Source: Engraulis encrasicolus (taxonomy: Eukaryota > Chordata > Actinopteri > Clupeiformes > Engraulidae). From it: a stretch of DNA of 64,000 nucleotides. The stretch spans positions 16,176,253-16,240,252 of the forward strand of contig NC_085876.1 of assembly GCF_034702125.1 (NCBI RefSeq). Reading direction: 5' to 3'. The notes under the pieces were generated by a model, which was given only the letters and a program-made list of their open reading frames with translations, searched no databases and was not told where the DNA came from. Both the position numbers and the translations under genes were made by a program. Positions 59,027 through 64,000 of the stretch are shown here, in pieces. Each line of letters begins with the position of its first letter. Position 1 is the stretch's first letter.

Positions 59027-59749
59027 CAGGGGTGTCAAACATACGGCGGGAGGGTTCCATCCGGCCCGAATGTAAAAAAAAAAAAAAAAAAAAAAAAAAG
59101 ATTTATTTTTTTTAATGAAATAATTGAAATGCGCAATTACGGCCCTCGGGGAAAAATCGAGACCTGCATGACATTAACCCAATGGTCCCTCTGTTACACA
59201 TATATATGTATTAAAGTGCACATTACACTTCTATTATAAATACTGAATTTGTACTGTAACAGGCATTTGATAAAGCTCATATATTATAGACCTCATATAT
59301 AGAGATAAAATGTTAATACTTCTTATTCGTATTGTATTGGTATTGGTTGTAATTAAATAATCAATATAATTGGATTTGTATTGTTTCCTATTAAGCTCAA
59401 ACTGGAAAAGGGATGTTAGAATGCGTGAAAATGCAGGAAATTACATGTAAGAAATACAAAATTTTCTGCGGGTAAACCCCCAGACCCCCTGCCAAAATGA
59501 ACTGTCCCATATTTAATTAATTGACGGTTGCCAATGAATGAATGAAGTCAAGGAAATTTTGCATAGGATTATCAGTATTGCATTGCTTTCTACATATTCA
59601 ACACACTTAAAACGTGATAGTACAGAACACTAATCCTCTGCTTTACGTTTTTTTTTTTTTTTTTTTGCGATGATGTTACTAATGCGGCCCGCTTGAGGTC
59701 CACATGGGTTGTATGCGGCCCCCGGACCAAAATGAGTTTGACACCCCTG
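59027..59749. mobile_element. hAT MITE (723 bp)
   Basis: Ends CAGGGGTGTCAAAC / GAGTTTGACACCCCTG. Perfect TSD GGTTAGAC at 59019-59026 and 59750-59757. Internal poly-A at 59077-59099 and poly-T at 59649-59666. CGGCCC motifs lie near both ends. Confidence 0.96.
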
Positions 59750-59775
59750 GGTTAGACTGTAAGGCATGTTGCGCC

Positions 59776-59875
<100 letters not shown>

Positions 59876-59889
59876 ACTTAACCATGTGC

Positions 59890-60055
59890 TAATGTACTTT
59901 AACAAAAAAACTAACCCTACTTGGAATTTGCACTTACGTATTGTTCTGTGGCCTACATATATTTCTTGTGCACTTTGTATCTGCACGCGTTGTATGCTAT
60001 GACTATGTCGTCGATTGGATAAAAGCGTATGCCAAATGTAATGTAATATTGTGTA
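59890..60055 (+). mobile_element. LINE 3' end (L2-like)
   Basis: TTCTTGTGCACTTTGTATCTG, GGATAAAAGCGTATGCCAAA and TGTAATGTAAT match the tail at 27760-27915. Heavily truncated. A GT tract precedes it in both copies. Confidence 0.75.
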
Positions 60056-60624
60056 GGCCTAATGTATAAAAAAATGTAATCCATCATTATCATCATCATC
60101 ACAATCATCAGTATCGGCATCATCATCATCATCTCTTTCTGGTTCCAACAATACTCCGCATTCTCCCTATTGTCGGTCTCATTTTTTCCCTGCTGTCATT
60201 CTGTCTACATTTTGACCAAAGAGGCTTGAGACAAGAGGGCTTACTCACGTCATAACAGCGTAGTAGGAAACGATGGCGAGGGGAGTACGGAAATGTTATT
60301 CACTGTGGAACAGGTCATAGGACAGCGTGAATGTCTGTCAGCTGTCCTTAATTACCCCCAGCAATTACTGCTGACCAACAGCTGCCGTTACTTGGCCACA
60401 AATTATCCATCATGGTGTCGCCCCCACTGACCATGTGCAAGGGAGTACGAAAATGGCATCCATCGCACCCACTGACCAATGACCATGCGCAAGGGAGTTA
60501 ATTTTCCATCTACTCGTGTCCTCAGGCAACGCCCCCGTACTACACCGTGGCCAATGCATTCCCCGCCAAGAGATTGTTCTTTCTCTTGAGTTTCTTTGAT
60601 TTTGACCTCTTTCTTTGAACTTTT
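60056..60624. other. No gene recognised
   Basis: An ATC-rich simple repeat (CATCATCATC) lies at 60085-60135; otherwise unassigned. GCAAGGGAGTACGAAAATGG-type text recurs at about 60270, 60438 and 60490. Confidence 0.4.
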
Positions 60625-60632
60625 GTCTCAGT

Positions 60633-60922
60633 CAAAAGGGCCGGTTCTAGTCAATTTAGTGCCCTAGACGAGCACCTCCTTTCCTTTTTTGGGCATTTAG
60701 AAAATGACATCTGTAAACATATCGTTGTGCATCTTATCACGCACATCTGATCTGGAACCTTAATATAGACTAATTCTGAGTGCTAAGTCAATGTTAAGTT
60801 TAATGCTTTATTATTTCACTTGATGTTGTAATTTTGTGGGACTTTTAAGTGTTTCTGGCGCCCCCAAAACATTTGGCGCCCTAGGCGACAGCCTTGTCTG
60901 CCTATGCCTAGCGCCGGCCCTG
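60633..60922. mobile_element. hAT MITE (290 bp)
   Basis: Ends CAAAAGGGCCGGTTCTAG / GCGCCGGCCCTG. Perfect TSD GTCTCAGT at 60625-60632 and 60923-60930. Ends resemble those of 55119-56575 (GGGCCGGTT). Confidence 0.88.
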
Positions 60923-60957
60923 GTCTCAGTCATCATCTCAGCCTCTCTATCTCTCTC

Positions 60958-60959
60958 TT

Positions 60960-61019
<60 letters not shown>

Positions 61020-61025
61020 TCTCTC
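60958..61025. repeat. (CT)n microsatellite
   Basis: CT run with one TG interruption. Confidence 0.97.
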
Positions 61026-61252
61026 CTCTTTCGCTTCATTGATATGCTGGTGGTACAGGGGAGCTGGTCGATACTATTGATCTGCCACTGCCTGATAAAC
61101 TAAGCTGTTGTCTCAATTGGAGTCTCTTTAGCAGCTCTGAAGGAATCCCCCCCCCCACCACACACACACACACTCACACACTCTCTCTCAAATTCCGCCG
61201 TGACGAAGGCTATTGCACCCCTCATCATACACACAGACACACATGCACGCAA

Positions 61253-62455
<1,203 letters not shown>

Positions 62456-62458
62456 TGG

Positions 62459-62522
<64 letters not shown>
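62459..62522. repeat. (GA)n microsatellite
   Basis: Pure GA run of about 60 bp flanked on both sides by GAAGTGGGGG, so the flanks are themselves repeated. Confidence 0.97.
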
Positions 62523-62525
<3 letters not shown>

Positions 62526-62977
62526 GGGGGGAGGAGTAGGGAATGCAATGTAATACAATGTAATGTAAAAGGGAAAGCAAGCAGGGCAACTCATATGGGC
62601 GCTTAGAGAAAATTATGAGAAGAGAGGGAAATGAGAGAGAGAGAGAAAGAATGAGAAACAAATTTGTGTGTGAGAGAAAGATAGACAGACACAAAAAGAA
62701 GATGCATCACGGCACCCACACACCATCTCTTTGACCTCTGTGCCACCCACACTGTCAAATCACTTGACGTTCTCCACTGCTTTGCTCCCTCCTTCCCCTC
62801 ATTAGTAATCTGGCCTAACACACGTTTTGCTTCTGCTTACAGGGAGGCAGGCCAGGCAAGGTAGCAGGAAGGAACCAGTACATACATAACTATGCATGCT
62901 GCGATCTCCAGTTAGCATGCCTCTCTGCTTTTTTGATGGCTGCAATGGAAAGTATTAAACGTTGGGGGAGGGACACA

Positions 62978-63266
62978 TAGCCTGGCACTCACGCAAACCC
63001 TTCGTGCATTTCCGCTCAACTTCGTGAACTCGCACGAGGGTCTGGAAATCTTAGACAAGCGCGCATGGAATCAGAAATTACACTGCCTGTCCAATCAAAA
63101 TCGCGGGGCGGGGTATACACAAGTCAGTGGTTGAAGTAGTAGGCCTACGTGATTTTTTAAAAAAGCCACGTGAATTCTCCAATCAGGTTCCAGCTGTTTT
63201 GAACACACCCACGCCTTTCCAGAGCTAAGCGATTGACAATGTTCCAGATGGTTGAGAACCAGGTTA
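62978..63266. mobile_element. MITE with TAGCCTGG-type ends (289 bp)
   Basis: Left TAGCCTGGCACTCA and inverted right TAACCTGGTTCTCA. Flanks AGGGACACA (62969-62977) and GTGGACACA (63267-63275) agree at 7 of 9 bases. Ends and TSD length resemble 43325-43679. Confidence 0.55.
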
Positions 63267-63275
63267 GTGGACACA

Positions 63276-63705
63276 CAGTGCTGTGTGGAAATGGACGTCT
63301 ACTGCGGTGCTGATTTACATAGGAGGACTCAAGTCACAAGTTTTTAGTGAACTTATACTGCTTTAGTAAAATAAGTGCAGTTTTTTATCAATAATTGGAG
63401 ATCTTTGCAGAATGTTAGCATCTCTTTCACAGCAATTTATTGGAGTGTACAACAATAAAAAATAAAATGGAAACATAACCAATAAGAAACCCAAGCAAAG
63501 TATACCAGGTATGAAATTGAGAAGTCTGGCTCAGAACTTTAAGTCTGAGCTCTAATGAGTAAACATTCCTCTACACACAAATTGGTTTGTTTCCTGTGCA
63601 GGTGTGTCTGGGTTGTGCTGCACATGTGCTAGTTATGTTAATTTGCGCCTAGTGCCGAGCTAGCTCCTATAGCACACAATAATTGATGGCATACAGACAC
63701 ACACA
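63276..63705. other. No gene recognised
   Basis: AT-rich non-coding sequence. Confidence 0.4.
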
Positions 63706-63707
63706 CA

Positions 63708-63714
63708 TACGTGT

Positions 63715-63783
<69 letters not shown>

Positions 63784-63809
63784 GGCACAGGCACAGGCAC
63801 AGGCACAGA
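63708..63809. repeat. (CA)n then (GGCACA)n microsatellite
   Basis: CA run to 63778, followed by about five GGCACA/GACACA hexamers to 63809. Confidence 0.97.
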
Positions 63810-64000
63810 CACAGTATGAACAGTAGTGGCCGGTGGCTGGGAAAACAGGCAGGGCAGAAATTTTGGTGATCAAGTCCATAATAATTAAATCAATACGGTA
63901 TCATTTACGAGTTGCGTTGCGTGTGTAGGCAAGCCAGGAAAGCGTTTACCCACAGTGTTGGTGTGTTAGTAAAACTTCACCTCCTGTGATACACCGCGCT

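Overview
The window looks like non-coding chromosomal DNA of a teleost fish. I recognise no ordinary host gene with confidence. It holds a dense collection of elements typical of fish genomes: L2-type LINEs, a Tc1-like element, PIF/Harbinger, hAT and piggyBac-type (TTAA) elements, a BEL/Pao retrotransposon, a tRNA-derived SINE, and long (CA)n, (CT)n and (GA)n microsatellites. The species cannot be fixed from the sequence. One unresolved base (n) lies at 2167.

Layout. 1-2000 carries a possible four-exon gene: an SGNH/GDSL-hydrolase-like first exon followed by two copies of an exon made of 12-residue repeats, ending in a stop and a polyadenylation signal. 4755-10190 is bounded by long inverted arrays of ~153-bp units, each with a GGCGGCCAT/ATGGCCGCC hairpin; it encloses a MITE and a truncated L2. 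10290-23440 is a stack of insertions inside insertions. Remnants of minus-strand transposon genes (DUF7869-like, hAT-like, TNP2/CACTA-like) are split by hAT elements, which in turn carry an L2, a TTAA MITE, Harbinger-type MITEs and smaller hAT MITEs. In most cases exact target-site duplications (TSDs) give the order of events. A degenerate Tc1 (19560-21955) with its own insertion lies in the same stretch.

27480-32760 holds a LINE 3' end and a decayed BEL/Pao element with gag, zinc-knuckle/protease and reverse transcriptase segments, gag being split by a 1.4-kb inverted-repeat insertion. 35463-42929 is a 7.5-kb hAT-type element (perfect TSD CGCCAGAC). Inside it sits an apparently complete two-gene PIF/Harbinger transposon (35733-41981) with a DDE transposase on the plus strand and a four-exon Myb/SANT-like gene on the minus strand, converging from the two ends. 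This pair is the only strongly supported intact coding system here. In known Harbinger systems the Myb-like protein helps the transposase enter the nucleus and bind DNA.

43000-64000 is mostly microsatellite-rich DNA sprinkled with short hAT MITEs with clear 8-bp TSDs, LINE tails, a SINE and a 31-bp minisatellite. The 1457-bp element at 55119-56575 shares its core with the 35463-42929 element although the two have different terminal repeats.

All calls were made by eye. Exon joins are predictions from splice-site motifs and reading-frame continuity.
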